Positions 1 to 8,894 of a DNA stretch of 47,967 nucleotides are shown here, one piece after another. Below the pieces are notes generated by a model. That model ran no database searches and had not been told where the DNA came from. It was given only the letters and a program-made list of their open reading frames with translations. The stretch is from assembly GCA_027491255.1 (NCBI GenBank), contig JAIXWM010000023.1, positions 1 to 47,967 on the forward strand, read 5' to 3'. Position numbers and translations under genes: made by a program. This stretch comes from Rubrivivax sp. Lineage in GTDB: Bacteria > Pseudomonadota > Gammaproteobacteria > Burkholderiales > Burkholderiaceae_C. Each line of letters opens with the position of its first letter. The first letter of the stretch is position 1.

Positions 1-35
1 ACCACGACGTCCAACAACGCCGCGGGCTCGCACCA

Positions 36-1286
36 ATGACGTGTCGGTCATACCGGCGCTGCCGTTCACCTTGTAGCGCAGCAGCGCAACTGTTTCTTCG
101 CGAACGCCGGGCGCGGTCACGGGCCTGGGATGCTCAGAACCTGATCAGCGGCGCCGACAACTTCCCGCTGATGGCCGTGCCCTTCTTCATGCTGGCCGGC
201 GAGTTGATGAACGCCGGCGGCATGAGCCGGCGCATCGTCAACTCGGCGATGGTGTGGGTGGGGCACTTCCGCGGCGGCCTGGGCTATGTGGCCGTGTTCG
301 CCGCCATCGTGATGGCCAGCCTGTCGGGCTCGGCGGTGGCTGACACCGCGGCGCTGGCCGCGGTGCTGATCCCGCTGATGCGCAACGCCGGCTACCGCAT
401 GGACCGCTCGGCCGGCCTGCTGGCCGCCGGCGGCATCATCGCGCCGGTGATCCCGCCGTCGATCGGCTTCATCCTGTTCGGCATCATCGGCGGGGTGTCG
501 ATCTCCAAGCTCTTCATGGCCGGCATCGTGCCCGGCATCATGATGGGCGTGGCGCTGGCGATCACCTGGTGGCTCGTGGCGCGCCACGACGACGTGGCCG
601 TGGCGCCGCGCGTGACGCTGAAGGAGCGTCTGCGCGTCACCGCCGACGCCTTCTGGTGCTACGTGCTCGCAGTGGCGATCATCGGCGGCATGAAGATGGG
701 CATCTTCACGCCCACCGAGGCCGCGGTCGTCGCGGTGGTGTACGCGCTGGCGGTCGGGATGTTCATCTACCGCGAGATCCGCGTGCGCGATCTCTACCGC
801 ATCGTGCTGAGCGCCGCGCGCACGTCGGCCGTGGTCATGTTCCTGGTGGCCGCGGCGCTGGTCAGCGCCTGGCTAATCACCGTGGCCAACATCCCGGCGC
901 AGATCGTGCAGATGCTGCAGCCCTTCATCGACAGCCCGCGCCTGCTGCTGGTGCTGCTGATGCTGCTGGTGCTGGTGGTGGGCACCGCGCTCGATTTCGC
1001 GCCCACGGTGCTGATCCTGACGCCGGTGCTGATGCCCCTGGTGCGCGAGGCGGGCATCGACCCGGTCTACTTCGGCGTGCTGTTCATCATCAACAACGCC
1101 ATCGGCCTGCTCACGCCGCCGGTGGGCACGGTGCTCAACGTGGTCTGCGGGGTCGGGCGCATCCCCATGCACGATGTCATCCGCGGCGTGATGCCCTTCC
1201 TGGCGTCGCAGATCGTCGTGATGGGCCTGCTCGTGGCCTTCCCGGAACTGGTGATGACGCCGATGAAGTGGCTGACGATGAGGTAG
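36..1286 (+). CDS. TRAP transporter large permease (DctM family), 5' end replaced
   Basis: This is the large membrane subunit of a tripartite ATP-independent periplasmic (TRAP) transporter, which carries the sodium-driven uptake channel. DctM-family sequence starts at about base 130 (AQNLISGADNFPLMAVPFF) and continues to the end with the usual features: a GELMNAGGMSRR stretch, ASLSGSAVADTAAL, PPSIGFILFG, FTPTEAA and LLTPPVGTVLN. About 385 residues match the family. The first 30 or so residues of the open frame (positions 36-129) are arginine- and serine-rich and unlike any DctM N-terminus, so the first roughly 45 residues, including the first membrane helix, are missing. No other frame upstream supplies them. 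It is either a truncated pseudogene, a recombination joint or an assembly edge. No dctP or dctQ is visible beside it, because the window starts here. Confidence 0.85.
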   Translation: MTCRSYRRCRSPCSAAAQLFLRERRARSRAWDAQNLISGADNFPLMAVPFFMLAGELMNAGGMSRRIVNSAMVWVGHFRGGLGYVAVFAAIVMASLSGSAVADTAALAAVLIPLMRNAGYRMDRSAGLLAAGGIIAPVIPPSIGFILFGIIGGVSISKLFMAGIVPGIMMGVALAITWWLVARHDDVAVAPRVTLKERLRVTADAFWCYVLAVAIIGGMKMGIFTPTEAAVVAVVYALAVGMFIYREIRVRDLYRIVLSAARTSAVVMFLVAAALVSAWLITVANIPAQIVQMLQPFIDSPRLLLVLLMLLVLVVGTALDFAPTVLILTPVLMPLVREAGIDPVYFGVLFIINNAIGLLTPPVGTVLNVVCGVGRIPMHDVIRGVMPFLASQIVVMGLLVAFPELVMTPMKWLTMR

Positions 1287-1660
1287 CCGCCAACCCCGAG
1301 GCAGTGCGCCAGCGCCAGGATCAGCACTCCGCCCTCAGTTGCGGAGGCACCCAGCGCGGACCGAGGCACCGAACTCCTGGCGAGTTGCTGTTTTCAGGCA
1401 CCGGAGTCGGACCTTCTTCCTTGTTGCGACCTTGTCGGGTCTGCGCGCCACCTCACACAGTGAACCGGGCTTTGGTGCTCGGGGGCGACTGCAGGTGATG
1501 TCCCAGGAAGTGGTCTAAGTCCACGGCCAGGAGAGAGCTGACATGCGCGCTACTCAGCGAGCTGCAGCAGGCATCCGAGTCGAAGCCGCATCGCTGCGGG
1601 TCTGAAGTTCAAACGCAGATCTGATCAGTAGGCTCGTCCTCGCCGACTCCGCTTCGCCCC
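1287..1660. other. intergenic gap without a convincing gene
   Basis: These 374 bases separate the truncated TRAP permease from the end of the convergent hydantoinase gene. I see no clear terminator. A 20-codon frame begins with ATG at 1543 behind a purine-rich AGGAGAGAG, but it has no recognisable content. Composition is less extreme than in the flanking genes. Foreign remnants are possible but cannot be shown from the sequence alone. Confidence 0.4.
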
Positions 1661-4600
1661 TCACCCCACCCCATACCCACCCCCACCCGGCGTCTCGATC
1701 ACGAACACGTCACCCGGCGCCATCTCGGCGCTGCCGATGTGGCCCAGCGCCTCGACGCGGCCGTCGGCGCGTTCGATGCGGTTGACGCCCAGCGCCCCCG
1801 GGGCGCCGCCGGCCAGGCCGAAGGCCGGGATGCGGCGGCTGTTGGACAGGATGGAGGCAGTCATCGCCTCGAGGAAGCGCACGCGCCGCACGCCGCCATC
1901 GCCGCCGCGCCAGCGGCCGGCCCCGCCCGAGCCGGCGCGGATCTCGTAGCTGTCCAGCCGCACCGGGAAGCGGAACTCCAGCACCTCGGGATCGGTCAGG
2001 CGCGAGTTGGTCATGTGCGCCTGCACCACCGAGGTGCCGTCGAAACCGCCGCTGACCAGCCCGTCGGGCCCCGTCCACACCCCCGCGCCGGTGCCGCCGG
2101 AGATCGTCTCGTAGTACTGGTGCCGCTCGTTGCCGAAGGTGAAGTTGTTCATCGTGCACTGGCTGGCGGCCATCAGCCCGAGCACGCCGAACAGCGCGTT
2201 GGTCACGCACATCGAGGTCTCGACGTTACCCGCCACCACGGCCCCGGGCGGACGCGGGTTGAGCATGCAGCCCTCGGGCACGGTCACGCGCAGCGGCTTC
2301 AGGCAGCCGGCGTTCAGCGGGATGTCGTCGTCCACCAGCGTGCGGAAGACGTAGAGCACCGCGGCCATCGTCACGGCCTTGGGCGCATTGAAGTTGTTGG
2401 GCAGCTGCGCGCTGGTGCCGGTGAAGTCGATCTCGGCCTCGCGCGCGGCGGCATCGACGGCGATGCGCACGCGGATGTGGGCGGCGTTGTCGAGCTCGAG
2501 GTCGAAGCGGCCGTCGCCGGCTTCGGCGCTGCCCGGCGCGGCGCCGGCCGGCCGGCGCGCCAGCGCGGTGATGACGCGGCGCACCGACTCCTCGGCGTTG
2601 TCCTGCACGTGGCGCATGTAGGCCGCCACCGTGGGCAGGCCGAACTGCGCCACCATCGCGCGCAGCTCCTGCACCCCCTTTTCGTTGGCGGCGATCTGCG
2701 CGCGCAGGTCGGCCAGCGTCTGTTCGGGGTTGCGCGCGGGCCAGCGGCCGCCGGCGAGCAGCCTGCGCAGCTCGGCTTCGCGCAGCACACCGTCGCGCAC
2801 CAGCAGCACGTTGTCCAGCAGCACGCCCTCTTCGTCGATCGTGGCGCTGAAGGGCGGCATCGAGCCCGGGGTGCTGCCGCCGATGTCGGCGTGGTGGCCG
2901 CGGCTGGCGACGTAGAAGGCGGGGGCTCGGGGTGGTGCGGTCCTAGGGCCTGCGGGGGCTTCGACAGGCTCAGCCCGAACGGGAGAGGTCCGGGGTTCGA
3001 GAGGTTCAGCCCGAACGGGGGAGTTCAGGGCTTCGACGGGCTCGGCCCGAACGGTGCTGGTGGGCGCCTCGTCCAGGAACACCGGCGTGACCACGGTCAC
3101 GTCAGGCAGGTGGGTGCCGCCGTGGTAGGGGTCGTTGAGCACGTAGACGTCGCCCGGCCGCATGGCCGGGTTGCGCTCGATCACGGTGCGGATGGACTCG
3201 CTCATCGAGCCCAGGTGCACCGGCATGTGCGGCGCGTTGGCGATGAGCTGTCCCTGCGCGTCGAACAGCGCGCAGGAGAAATCCAGCCGTTCCTTGATGT
3301 TGACCGAGTAGGCGGTGTTCTGCAGCCGCAGGCCCATCTGCTCGGCGATGTTCATGAACAGATTGTTGAAGACCTCCAGCATCACCGGGTCGGCCTCGGT
3401 GCCGATGGCCTGGCGCGCGGCGCGCGGGCGCATGCGCTGCAGCTCGAGCGCGCCGCCCGCGCGCACCACGGCCTGCCAGCCGGGCTCGACGACGGTGGTG
3501 GCGTTCTTCTCGGCGATCACCGCCGGCCCGTCGATGCGCGCGCCCGGGGCCAGGCGCTCGCGCACCCACAGCCCGGCCTCGGCCCAGCCGGGCGCGCCGT
3601 CGTCGGGCTCTACATACATGCGCACCCGGTCCACGGGGTCGGGCGCGTGCATCGGCGGCTCGGCCCCGCTGTCGGCGGCCGCACCAGCCTCGCGCCGCTC
3701 GCCAGGGCCCACCGCCTCGGCCGAGACGGCCTCGATCACCAGCGCGCGCCCCGGCATCAGGAAGGCGAAGCGCTGGCGGTAGGCGGCCTCGAAGGCCGCG
3801 CGCACCGCGGCCTCGTCGCCCAGCGGTACGACGAGTGCAGTGTCGGTGCCCTGGTAGCGCAGATGGATGCGCAGCCGGCGCTCCACGGCTGCGGGGTCCC
3901 AGCCCTGCCCGGCCAGCTCGGCCGCGGCGGCATCGGCCAGCACGCCGGCCTGGGCTGCGGCGGCCGCCAGGCCGGCGGCGTCGAGCGGGCGCTCCACCGA
4001 GGCTTCGCGCATCGCCGTCTGGTCGGCCAGGCCCATGCCGTAGGCCGACAGCACGCCGGCCAGCGGGTGCACGAAGACCCGCGTCATCGCCAGCGCGTCG
4101 GCCACGGCGCAGGCGTGCTGGCCGCCGGCGCCACCGAAGCACTGCAGCGTGTAGCGCGTGACGTCGTAGCCGCGCGCCACCGAGATGCGCTTGATCGCGT
4201 TGGCCATGTTCTGCACCGCGATTCGCAGGAAGCCCGCAGCCAGCAACTCGGGCGTGGCCTCGCCGCCGCGGGCCTGACGCACCTGCGCGGCCAGCGCCTC
4301 GAAGCGGGCGACCACGGTGTCGCGGTCCAGCGGCTCGTCGCCGCCCGGGCCGAAGACCTTCGGAAACCACGCCGGCTGCACCCGGCCGAGCATCACGTTG
4401 GCGTCGGTCACCGCCAGCGGCCCGCCGCGGCGGTAGCTGGCCGGGCCGGGGTGGGCGCCCGCGCTCTCGGGGCCCACGCGCAGCCGCGCGCCGTCGAAGC
4501 GCAGCACCGAGCCGCCGCCTGCGGCCACGGTGTGGATGCTCATCATCGGCGCGCGCATACGCACGCCGGCCACCTGGGTCTCGAAGGCGCGCTCGAACTC

Positions 4601-5506
4601 GCCCGCGTAGTGGCTGACATCAGTGCTGGTGCCGCCCATGTCGAAGCCGATCACGCGCTCGTGACCGGCCGCCACCGCGGTGCGCACCATGCCCACGATG
4701 CCGCCGGCCGGCCCGGACAGGATCGCGTCCTTGCCCTGGAAGTGGTGCGCCTCGGTCAGGCCGCCCGAGCTCTGCATGAAGTACAGCGGCACGCCGGGCA
4801 TCTGCTGCGCCACCTGGTCGACGTAACGCCGCAGGATGGGGCTGAGGTAGGCGTCGACCACGGTGGTGTCGCCGCGCGAGACGAACTTCATCAGCGGGCT
4901 GACCTCGTGCGAGACGCTGACCTGCGCGAAGCCGGCCTCGCGCGCCAGCCGCGCCGCGGCCTGCTCGTGCGCGCGGTGGCGCCAGCCGTGCATGAAGACG
5001 ATGGCGCAGGCGCGCAGGCCGTCGGCGCGCGCCGCCTGCAGCGCAGCGCGCAGCGCGGCCTCGTCCAGCGGCACCAGCACCTCGCCATCCACGCCCACGC
5101 GCTCGTCGGCCTCGACCACGCGCGCGTACAGCAGCTCGGGCAGCACCACCCGCAGGTCGAACAGCCGCGGCCGCGCCTGGTAGGCGATGCGCAGCGCGTC
5201 ACGGAAGCCCCGCGTGGTGACCAGCAGCGTCGGCTCGCCCTTGCGCTCGAGCAGCGCGTTGGTGGCCACCGTGGTGCCCATCTTCACGCATTCCACCTGG
5301 GCCGGCGTCACCGCCTGCCCGGGCCGCAGGCCGAGCAGCCGGCGTATGCCCTCCACCGCCGCGTCGGCGTAGTGGCCGGGGTTCTCGCTCAGCAGCTTCA
5401 GCGTGCGCAGCGTGCCGTCGGGCGCGCGGCCGACCAGGTCGGTGAAGGTGCCGCCACGGTCGATCCAGAACTGCCAGCGGGCTGCGGGGGTGTTCATCGG
5501 GAGCAT
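1661..5506 (-). CDS. fused 5-oxoprolinase / N-methylhydantoinase A-B (HyuA-HyuB)
   Basis: This enzyme family uses ATP to open the ring of 5-oxoproline (pyroglutamate), hydantoins or related cyclic amides in the cytoplasm. The protein is 1281 residues, the size of one-chain 5-oxoprolinases. Residues 1 to about 690 are the HyuA part with two ASKHA-type phosphate-binding motifs (IDRGGTFTD near residue 14 and [10 protein letters not shown] near 290) and a GGAGGQHA motif. Residues from about 705 on are the HyuB part ([41 protein letters not shown]). It ends at GGGGYG, as many oxoprolinases do. An insertion of about 45 residues (roughly 810-855) between TPVF and FYVASRGHH is made of three repeat units reading VRAEPVEA or close to it. 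The racemase-family gene and TRAP system downstream suggest one uptake and ring-opening pathway. The exact substrate is not determined: 5-oxoproline and a hydantoin both fit. Confidence 0.93.
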   Translation of the reverse strand: MLPMNTPAARWQFWIDRGGTFTDLVGRAPDGTLRTLKLLSENPGHYADAAVEGIRRLLGLRPGQAVTPAQVECVKMGTTVATNALLERKGEPTLLVTTRGFRDALRIAYQARPRLFDLRVVLPELLYARVVEADERVGVDGEVLVPLDEAALRAALQAARADGLRACAIVFMHGWRHRAHEQAAARLAREAGFAQVSVSHEVSPLMKFVSRGDTTVVDAYLSPILRRYVDQVAQQMPGVPLYFMQSSGGLTEAHHFQGKDAILSGPAGGIVGMVRTAVAAGHERVIGFDMGGTSTDVSHYAGEFERAFETQVAGVRMRAPMMSIHTVAAGGGSVLRFDGARLRVGPESAGAHPGPASYRRGGPLAVTDANVMLGRVQPAWFPKVFGPGGDEPLDRDTVVARFEALAAQVRQARGGEATPELLAAGFLRIAVQNMANAIKRISVARGYDVTRYTLQCFGGAGGQHACAVADALAMTRVFVHPLAGVLSAYGMGLADQTAMREASVERPLDAAGLAAAAAQAGVLADAAAAELAGQGWDPAAVERRLRIHLRYQGTDTALVVPLGDEAAVRAAFEAAYRQRFAFLMPGRALVIEAVSAEAVGPGERREAGAAADSGAEPPMHAPDPVDRVRMYVEPDDGAPGWAEAGLWVRERLAPGARIDGPAVIAEKNATTVVEPGWQAVVRAGGALELQRMRPRAARQAIGTEADPVMLEVFNNLFMNIAEQMGLRLQNTAYSVNIKERLDFSCALFDAQGQLIANAPHMPVHLGSMSESIRTVIERNPAMRPGDVYVLNDPYHGGTHLPDVTVVTPVFLDEAPTSTVRAEPVEALNSPVRAEPLEPRTSPVRAEPVEAPAGPRTAPPRAPAFYVASRGHHADIGGSTPGSMPPFSATIDEEGVLLDNVLLVRDGVLREAELRRLLAGGRWPARNPEQTLADLRAQIAANEKGVQELRAMVAQFGLPTVAAYMRHVQDNAEESVRRVITALARRPAGAAPGSAEAGDGRFDLELDNAAHIRVRIAVDAAAREAEIDFTGTSAQLPNNFNAPKAVTMAAVLYVFRTLVDDDIPLNAGCLKPLRVTVPEGCMLNPRPPGAVVAGNVETSMCVTNALFGVLGLMAASQCTMNNFTFGNERHQYYETISGGTGAGVWTGPDGLVSGGFDGTSVVQAHMTNSRLTDPEVLEFRFPVRLDSYEIRAGSGGAGRWRGGDGGVRRVRFLEAMTASILSNSRRIPAFGLAGGAPGALGVNRIERADGRVEALGHIGSAEMAPGDVFVIETPGGGGYGVG
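2959..3054 (-). repeat. three REP-like repeat units at 36-bp spacing inside a coding region
   Basis: Three copies of a 24-bp core start at 2959, 2995 and 3031, exactly 36 bp apart. Read on the minus strand, each resembles TTCGGGCTGAGCCTGTCGAA with extra bases on both sides. The spacing is 12 codons, so the units stay in frame in the hydantoinase gene and encode [16 protein letters not shown] and VRAEPVEA. The core has an imperfect inverted repeat (TTCG...CGAA around GGCTGAGCC). Five of its six reading frames lack a stop, which explains how it can be tolerated in a gene. The same unit occurs in intergenic arrays at 40.7-40.9 kb and 42.2-42.4 kb. Confidence 0.9.
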
Positions 5507-5643
5507 GCTGCGTTCCGGGTCAGTCGAACAGGTTCATGATTCTGCGACCGCGCCAGGGCCGCGGGTATGTCAGGTTCCGGCACCGGCCCGCGCGGGCGCG
5601 CCGGTTCCTGTGCGCTGGCTCTCATAGCGGCCGTTGGGTCTGC

Positions 5644-6447
5644 TCAACTCGCGCGCTGCTCCCGCCGCGCTGCCGCGGCGCGCAGGCGCTGCACCGCCAC
5701 GGGCGTGGCCGCCGCCACCAGCATCGCCACCGCCCAGGCCGGCGCGCCCGGCACCTGCGGCAGCAGCGCCAGCAGCGCGATGAAGAAGGCCGAGAAGCCG
5801 ATCTGCCCGACGACGAAGCCGCGCAGCAGCGCCACCGTGGCCGCCGCGCCGTGGCGCGGCAGTGTGAAGCACGGAAGGACAAGCCCGGAGATCGGCACTG
5901 CCAGCAACAGACCCGCCGCCGCCACGGGCAGGCTCGTCGAGCCGCCGATCACCAACCCGGCCATCACCACTGCAACGCCCACGCGGCTCCACAGCTCGGC
6001 GCGCGGCAGGGTCACACGGGCAGGGGGCGCCAGACCGACGCTGAGCCCGGTGGCCGCGCGCGTGCCGGCCACCACCGCCAGCACCGACAGCAGCACCACG
6101 CTCCACTGCGGCCCGTCGATCGCCATCAACAGTCCGCCGAGCACGAAGAACACCGCCAGCGCCGCGCCCAGGCAGGCCGGCCAATGCCAGCGCCGCGCGG
6201 CCCAGGCGTAGGTGACGAGGTAGGCCACCAGCGCGGGATGGCAGCGCAGCGTCGCCAGGCAGGTCTCGCGCCCGCGCTCGGCACCGATGTCCAGCATCAG
6301 CAATCCCACGATGGGCCCGCCGATCATCGGCAGGCCAGCCAGCCACCCGCCGGCCGCATGGCCCCAGCGGCCGGCCACCAGCGAGGCGGCCAGGACGGCC
6401 GCGGCGATCAGCGCGAGCTTGACCAGCAGCAGCGTGGTGTCGGTCAT
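5644..6447 (-). CDS. hypothetical multi-pass membrane protein
   Basis: This 267-residue protein is hydrophobic almost throughout, with about eight likely membrane segments and a short basic tail. Near the N-terminus it has a glycine/proline-rich stretch, GGWLAGLPMIGGPIVGLLML, seen in uncharacterised inner-membrane proteins of proteobacteria. I do not recognise a function. The start chosen is the ATG at 6447 (MTDTTLLLVKLAL), which puts a membrane helix straight after the start. It ends about 140 bases after the start of the hydantoinase gene and begins 9 bases after the end of the racemase-family gene, so the three genes probably share a transcript. A role in transport or tolerance of the substrate handled by its neighbours is only a guess from context. 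Confidence 0.75.
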   Translation of the reverse strand: MTDTTLLLVKLALIAAAVLAASLVAGRWGHAAGGWLAGLPMIGGPIVGLLMLDIGAERGRETCLATLRCHPALVAYLVTYAWAARRWHWPACLGAALAVFFVLGGLLMAIDGPQWSVVLLSVLAVVAGTRAATGLSVGLAPPARVTLPRAELWSRVGVAVVMAGLVIGGSTSLPVAAAGLLLAVPISGLVLPCFTLPRHGAAATVALLRGFVVGQIGFSAFFIALLALLPQVPGAPAWAVAMLVAAATPVAVQRLRAAAARREQRAS

Positions 6448-6456
6448 CGTCAGCCG

Positions 6457-7119
6457 CTACCGCCCGGCGTGCAGGCGCGCCATGCGCTCGTGCAGCAGGC
6501 TCACGATGTCGTGCACAGGCAGCCCGGTGGCCTGGCGCAGCGCCTGCGCGTAGGGCGGCAGGTTGGTGCACTCGAGCACCAGGGCCTGCAGCCCGGGTTC
6601 GCGCGCCAGCAGGCGCTGTCCGGCGGCCAGCACCTGGGCGCGGGCGTCGGTCTCGTCGAGCTCGGGCCGGTCTTCCAGCAGCGTGCGGTGCAGCGGCGAG
6701 CCCGGCGCGATGCCCTCCACCGGCGTGGCCGGGTCAGCGCCCACGGCCTCGAAGTGGGCCGCCGTCAGCGAGGCGGCCTCGATGGTGATGACGCCGCAGC
6801 GCAGCGGGGCCAGCTCGGGCAGCTTCAGCAGCGCCGAGGTCCACACCGGCACCGGCAGCGCCTGCTCGAGCTGGCGCTGCCAGCGCGCGAGAAAGCCGCA
6901 GCTCGTCGACAGCGCGACCGCGCCCTCCCCGGCCAGTTGCCGCCCGGCGGCAACGAAGGCCCGGAACAGCACCTCGTCGTCGGCGCACCCGCGCACCACG
7001 CGCTGAGGCGCAGCCCCCTCCACGATGCGCCGGCGCACCGGAAAGGAAAAGCTCGCAGGGTGACCGATGTCGCCCGGCGGCCGCGGGAAGCGGGTCTGCA
7101 GCATCAGGAGGCCGAGCAT
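6457..7119 (-). CDS. aspartate/glutamate (hydantoin) racemase family protein
   Basis: The 220-residue protein belongs to the Asp/Glu/hydantoin racemase superfamily. These enzymes invert a chiral carbon with two cysteines acting as acid and base. Both cysteines are present: C74 in ALSTSCGF and C184 in LVLECTN. The N-terminus MLGLLMLQTRFPRPPGDIGH fits the family's first beta strand and loop, which is why the ATG at 7119 was chosen over longer frames that add a basic tail. The ribosome site is weak. It lies upstream of the membrane protein and the fused hydantoinase, on the same strand, and diverges from the dctP gene at 7318. A hydantoin or amino-acid racemase role beside a cyclic-amide hydrolase is a natural fit, but related proteins also include maleate isomerases and decarboxylases, so the substrate is open. 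Confidence 0.82.
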   Translation of the reverse strand: MLGLLMLQTRFPRPPGDIGHPASFSFPVRRRIVEGAAPQRVVRGCADDEVLFRAFVAAGRQLAGEGAVALSTSCGFLARWQRQLEQALPVPVWTSALLKLPELAPLRCGVITIEAASLTAAHFEAVGADPATPVEGIAPGSPLHRTLLEDRPELDETDARAQVLAAGQRLLAREPGLQALVLECTNLPPYAQALRQATGLPVHDIVSLLHERMARLHAGR

Positions 7120-7317
7120 GGCGCGGGAAGATTGCAGGGGGCGGCAGCTTGCATGCGTGGAGCGGAATTGCGCAGGGTTGGCCGACCGGCCATGAACGGG
7201 CGAGAGCGCCGACGCCTTCATCCGCGAGAGCGCGGGTTGCGGGAAAGTCCGGGTCGGCACCTGCCAGCCATCCCCCTATGCTAGCCAGCTTTGCAGCCAC
7301 CCCATCAGGATTCCGCC

Positions 7318-8289
7318 ATGAAACTGAACCTGCCCCTGCTCACCGCCGCCGCCGCGCTGGCGCTGTCGGCCACCGCCCAGGCCCAGACCAAGTGGGACCT
7401 GCCGGCGGCCTACCCGGCGACGAACTTCCACACCGTGAACCTGCAGCAATTCGCCGACGACGTCGACAAGGGCTCGGGCGGCAAGCTGAAGATCACCGTC
7501 CACGCCAACGCCTCGCTGTTCAAGGCGCCGGAGATCAAGCGCGCCGTCCAGGGCGGGCAGGCGCAGCTCGGCGAGATCCTGCTCGTGAACTTCCAGAACG
7601 AGTGGCAGATCTTCGGCGCCGACGGCATCCCCTTCCTGGCCGACAGCTACGACGAGGCCGTCAAGCTGTGGCGCGTGCAGCGCCCGCTTCTCGAGAGAAA
7701 GCTTGCCGAGCAGGGCATGATGGTGCTGTACGCCGTGCCCTGGCCACCGCAGGGCATCTACGTGAACAAGCCGATCAACTCCGCGGCCGATCTGCGCGGC
7801 GTCAAGTGGCGCGCCTACAGCCCGTCGACCGCGCGCATCGCTGAACTCGTGGGTGCGCAGCCGGTCACCGTGCAGGCCGCAGAACTGACCCAGGCCATGG
7901 CCACCGGCGTCGTGCAGAGCTATATGTCCAGCGGCTCGACCGGCTTCGACACCAAGACCTACGAGCACATCAAGTACTGGTACGACACCCAGGCCTGGCT
8001 GCCGAAGAACGCCGTGATCATGAACAAGCGCGCCTTCGACGCGCTGGACAAGCCCACGCAGGACGCGGTGATGAAGGCAGCCGCCGACGCCGAGGTGCGC
8101 GGCCTGGCCGCCAGCAAGCGTGCCAACGGCGAGACGCTGGACAAGCTGCGCGCCAACGGCATGCAGATCCTGCCGCCGTCGGCCCAGCTGAAGGCCGACA
8201 TGGCCAAGGTGGGCGACGTGATGGTGCGCGAATGGCTCGAGAAGGCCGGCGCCGAGGGGCGTCAACTGGTCGAGGCTTTCCGCAGGTGA
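7318..8289 (+). CDS. dctP: TRAP transporter periplasmic solute-binding protein (DctP family)
   Basis: This is the periplasmic binding protein of a TRAP uptake system. The precursor is 323 residues and starts with a classic signal peptide (MKLNLPLLTAAAALALSATAQA, cleavage expected after AQA). The mature part has DctP features: WDLPAAYPATNFHT, GGQAQLGEI, GIPFLADSYDEA and the conserved DLRGVKWRAYSP segment, whose arginine normally binds a substrate carboxylate. The ATG at 7318 was chosen because it is followed at once by the signal peptide and has AGGA eight bases upstream. Small permease and large permease genes follow on the same strand. The position opposite the racemase and hydantoinase genes suggests uptake of a carboxylated cyclic amide or amino-acid derivative; this is inference. 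Confidence 0.93.
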   Translation: MKLNLPLLTAAAALALSATAQAQTKWDLPAAYPATNFHTVNLQQFADDVDKGSGGKLKITVHANASLFKAPEIKRAVQGGQAQLGEILLVNFQNEWQIFGADGIPFLADSYDEAVKLWRVQRPLLERKLAEQGMMVLYAVPWPPQGIYVNKPINSAADLRGVKWRAYSPSTARIAELVGAQPVTVQAAELTQAMATGVVQSYMSSGSTGFDTKTYEHIKYWYDTQAWLPKNAVIMNKRAFDALDKPTQDAVMKAAADAEVRGLAASKRANGETLDKLRANGMQILPPSAQLKADMAKVGDVMVREWLEKAGAEGRQLVEAFRR

Positions 8290-8365
8290 GGCCGGGCGCC
8301 GCCATCGCCGAGGACGCCGCCTTGCTGCGCGGCGTCCGCCACGGCGCGCTGGGGCGGGATCCCTG

Positions 8366-8875
8366 ATGCGCCGCCTGCTCGACGCGCTGTACGACGGCGC
8401 CGCCTGGCTGGCGGCGCTGTGCATGGTGGGCCTGCTGGCGATGGTGCTGACCTCCATCGTCAGCCGGCTCGTCCACGTGCACGTGCCCGGCACCGACGCC
8501 TACGCCGGCTACCTGATGGCCGGCGCAGGCTTCCTGGCGCTGGCGCACACGCTCAAGCGCAACGAACACATCCGCGTGACGCTGCTGCTGTCGGCGCTGC
8601 GCGGCAGCGCGCGCCGCGCGCTCGAGATCTGGGCCCTGGGCGCGGCCACGCTGCTGGCCGCGCTGGGGGCTTTCTACAGCGTTCGGCTGGCCTGGCAGTC
8701 GCACGTCTTCAACGACATCTCCACCTCGAACGACGCCACGCCGCTGTGGATACCGCAGATCGCGATGGCGCTGGGCAACACCATCCTGCTGGTCGCCTTC
8801 GTCGACGAGTTCGTGCTCGAGCTGCGCGGCCGCCGCTCGCACGCGACGCCCGAAGAGGCGAGCCACAACGAGTGA
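8366..8875 (+). CDS. dctQ: TRAP transporter small permease (DctQ family)
   Basis: This 169-residue inner-membrane protein is the small subunit that joins the binding protein to the large permease. Four membrane segments can be seen (about residues 14-35, 48-65, 88-108 and 130-150). Family hallmarks are the charged stretch LKRNEHIRVTLLLSAL after the second helix and the segment STSNDATPLWIPQIAMALG before the last. The start is ATG at 8366. The gene is 76 bases after dctP and 19 before dctM, consistent with one operon. No unusual feature was noted. Confidence 0.92.
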   Translation: MRRLLDALYDGAAWLAALCMVGLLAMVLTSIVSRLVHVHVPGTDAYAGYLMAGAGFLALAHTLKRNEHIRVTLLLSALRGSARRALEIWALGAATLLAALGAFYSVRLAWQSHVFNDISTSNDATPLWIPQIAMALGNTILLVAFVDEFVLELRGRRSHATPEEASHNE

Positions 8876-8894
8876 GGCGCAGAGTCGATACCCC

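Noticed and set aside
1490..1605. Possible insertion-sequence end or small peptide in the gap after the truncated TRAP gene
   Set aside because: No transposase fragment, inverted repeat or target duplication could be shown; the 20-codon frame has no conserved feature I know.
1739..5539. A 1266-codon open frame on the plus strand antisense to the hydantoinase gene
   Set aside because: It is rich in His, Gln, Gly and Arg with no domain signal. High GC removes stop codons in the antisense frame; the minus-strand gene has clear family motifs.
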